Shown here one piece after another: positions 62,845 through 64,000 of a stretch of DNA of 64,000 nt. Positions within the stretch are counted from its first letter, which is position 1; the number at the start of each line of letters is the position of its first letter. Below the pieces are notes generated by a model that saw only the letters and a list, made by a program, of their open reading frames with translations, was not told the DNA's origin and did not search any database. The stretch is taken from contig NZ_FPAB01000004.1 in the NCBI RefSeq assembly GCF_900116145.1, forward strand, positions 372,001-436,000, given 5' to 3'. The stretch comes from Streptomyces harbinensis. GTDB taxonomy: Bacteria; Actinomycetota; Actinomycetes; Streptomycetales; Streptomycetaceae. The position numbers were made by a program, and so were the translations under genes.

Positions 62845-64000
62845 TCAGAGGGGAAGGTCTTCTTCGCGCAGCGTCATCAGCGCGTGCGCTTCGGGTGTGG
62901 TCATCTCGGAGACGCGCATCGCCTGGCGCTCCGTCATCTGCTGGAACAGCTGGCGCGCGGTACGGCCGTTGCCGAACCGGTCATCGCGCGGAATGGCCTC
63001 CACATAGGCGGCCAGCCGCTCACGGGCGCCGTCGCTCAGCTCGTAACTGTGCTGCTGGGCGTGGTGCTCCACAATGCTCACCAGTTCCTGCGTGGAGTAG
63101 TCGGCGAACAGCAGGGTGCGGGTGAACCGGGAGGACAGACCGGGGTTGGAGCCGATGAACCGGTCCATGTCCTGCGGGTACCCGGCGGCGATCACCACCA
63201 CCTCGTCCCGGTGATCCTCCATCAGCTTCACCAGGGTCGCGATCGCCTCCCCGCCGAAGTCGTTGGCCACGCCCGCCGGAACCAGGGCGTACGCCTCGTC
63301 GATGAAGAGTACGCCGCCGCGCGCCCGCTGGAACGCCTCGGTGGTCTTCGGGCCGGTGTGCCCCACATACTCGCCCACCAGGGCGCTGCGGTCCACCTCC
63401 ACCAGATGACCCCGGGAGAGCAGGCCCAGCGCCTTCAGCAGCCGGCCGTACAGCCGGGCCACCGTCGTCTTGCCGGTGCCCGGGTTGCCGGCGAACACCA
63501 GATGGCGGGAGAGCGGCGGAGCGGGCAGCCCCGCCTCCTCGCGCATCCGCACCATCTGCATGAGTTTCACCATGCCGCCGACGTCGCCCTTGACGCCCTC
63601 CAGGCCGACGAGCTCGTTCAGCTCCTCCAGCAGCTCCTCCAGGGTCTCCGGCTCGGGCTCCGGCTCGCCCGCCTCCGACAGGCCCCCCTCCGCGCCGTCC
63701 GCCGTGACCGGCCCGGTGCCGCCGGTGCCGTCCTGCGGCACCCCCGGCCGGCCCCCGGAGCCGCTGCCGCTGCCGCCCGTACCGCCGCCGCTCCGGCCGC
63801 CACCGGTCCCGCCGCCCGCCGGGCCGCTGCCGCCGGGACCGCTGCCGCCCGGGCCGCCGGTCAGCACCGCCGAAGCCACCCGGACCGACACACACTCCTC
63901 GAACACCGGCTGCGCGCCGTTCGCCGTCCCCACGTCCTGGTCGCAGTCGAAGACCCGGCAGCCCCGGAACACCGGCTCGGCGTGCGCCCCGATGTGCAGC
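62845..64000 (-). CDS. Beta-helix/AAA ATPase fusion (CbxX/CfxQ, EccA-like), 5' part beyond window
   Basis: The frame is open to the window edge. The N-terminal visible part (HIGAHAEPVFRGCRVFDCDQ, QPVFEECVSV) looks like rungs of a right-handed parallel beta-helix, with repeating PVF..C pattern. A Gly/Ser linker (GGSGPGGSGPAGGG) follows, then an AAA+ domain of the CbxX/CfxQ family: Walker A FAGNPGTGKTTVARL, Walker B GVLFIDEAYAL, sensor VVIAAGYPQDMDRF, Arg finger SRFTRTLLF. Related ATPases serve type VII secretion or sporulation (SpoVK). The lectin gene downstream is in the same operon. Confidence 0.87.
   Translation of the reverse strand, partial: LHIGAHAEPVFRGCRVFDCDQDVGTANGAQPVFEECVSVRVASAVLTGGPGGSGPGGSGPAGGGTGGGRSGGGTGGSGSGSGGRPGVPQDGTGGTGPVTADGAEGGLSEAGEPEPEPETLEELLEELNELVGLEGVKGDVGGMVKLMQMVRMREEAGLPAPPLSRHLVFAGNPGTGKTTVARLYGRLLKALGLLSRGHLVEVDRSALVGEYVGHTGPKTTEAFQRARGGVLFIDEAYALVPAGVANDFGGEAIATLVKLMEDHRDEVVVIAAGYPQDMDRFIGSNPGLSSRFTRTLLFADYSTQELVSIVEHHAQQHSYELSDGARERLAAYVEAIPRDDRFGNGRTARQLFQQMTERQAMRVSEMTTPEAHALMTLREEDLPL

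Overview
The window is a high-GC actinomycete chromosome segment, almost certainly Streptomyces. The gene order fits the core chromosome around the dnaA-proximal half of the S. coelicolor map as I remember it (cydABCD, serS-pheA, the dtpA/sco copper cluster, STI-type inhibitor, sigN-sigF, tadA, upp). Supporting signs are strong third-position GC, many GTG starts, leaderless genes with a TANNNT box 6-8 nt before the start codon, hairpin terminators mostly without T-runs, and F420-type LLM oxidoreductases. No rRNA, CRISPR array, prophage, insertion sequence or secondary-metabolite cluster was seen.

Left part (1-18.5 kb): cytochrome bd oxidase genes (cydA-cydB-cydD, cut by the window edge) behind a near-perfect Rex operator; a HisC-like aminotransferase; a LacI regulator; a phosphoesterase; a repeat-rich membrane protein; two related HAD phosphatases; an LLM oxidoreductase; and a four-gene, translationally coupled ABC exporter. 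A stand-alone DNA-binding protein with prophage-type domains then sits beside two palindromes, one a 25-bp perfect stem. serS-HAD and pheA flank a 365-bp cluster of DnaA boxes.

18.5-32 kb: a six-gene operon for extracytoplasmic copper delivery (membrane protein, YcnI, Sco, PCuAC, CopC-CopD, Dyp peroxidase); an RsbW-like kinase; and an ECF sigma factor sandwiched between two paralogous, internally duplicated, cysteine-paired proteins. Both sigma and upstream-paralogue transcription units begin with the same promoter-like pair of motifs at identical spacing. Next come a cyclophilin lipoprotein, an oxidoreductase relic and a CNNM/CorC pair. The CorC operon has a structured leader and a proline-rich, rare-codon upstream ORF overlapping its start codon.

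32-49 kb: aminopeptidase P, a probable pseudophosphatase, a stand-alone primase-polymerase-domain protein, a SEC-C protein, a second RsbW-like ATPase, a glycerophosphodiesterase, an HtrA protease, tRNA-Ser(TGA), an overlapping sigma factor/partner pair, a NepA-like small secreted protein, another sigma factor, an acyl-CoA ligase, a 1049-aa degenerate hybrid kinase and an SSI-type inhibitor.

49-64 kb: tRNA-Ser(GCT) and tRNA-Arg(ACG), gene relics, a methyltransferase followed by a truncated HNH-type gene, LLM oxidoreductase, Rieske lipoprotein, GH16 glucanase with ricin-type lectin domain, tandem developmental sigma genes (sigN, sigF), tRNA-Ser(CGA), tadA and its partner, upp, a LytR_C protein, an M28 peptidase, an AEC transporter, a zinc-ribbon protein, and a membrane-anchored lectin followed by a beta-helix/AAA ATPase cut by the window end. 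Recurrent themes are sigma and anti-sigma-type regulation (five sigma genes, two RsbW-like ATPases, one SpoIIE-type protein), redox and copper handling, and catalytically degenerate signalling proteins. Product calls rest on reading the translations; no database search was run.
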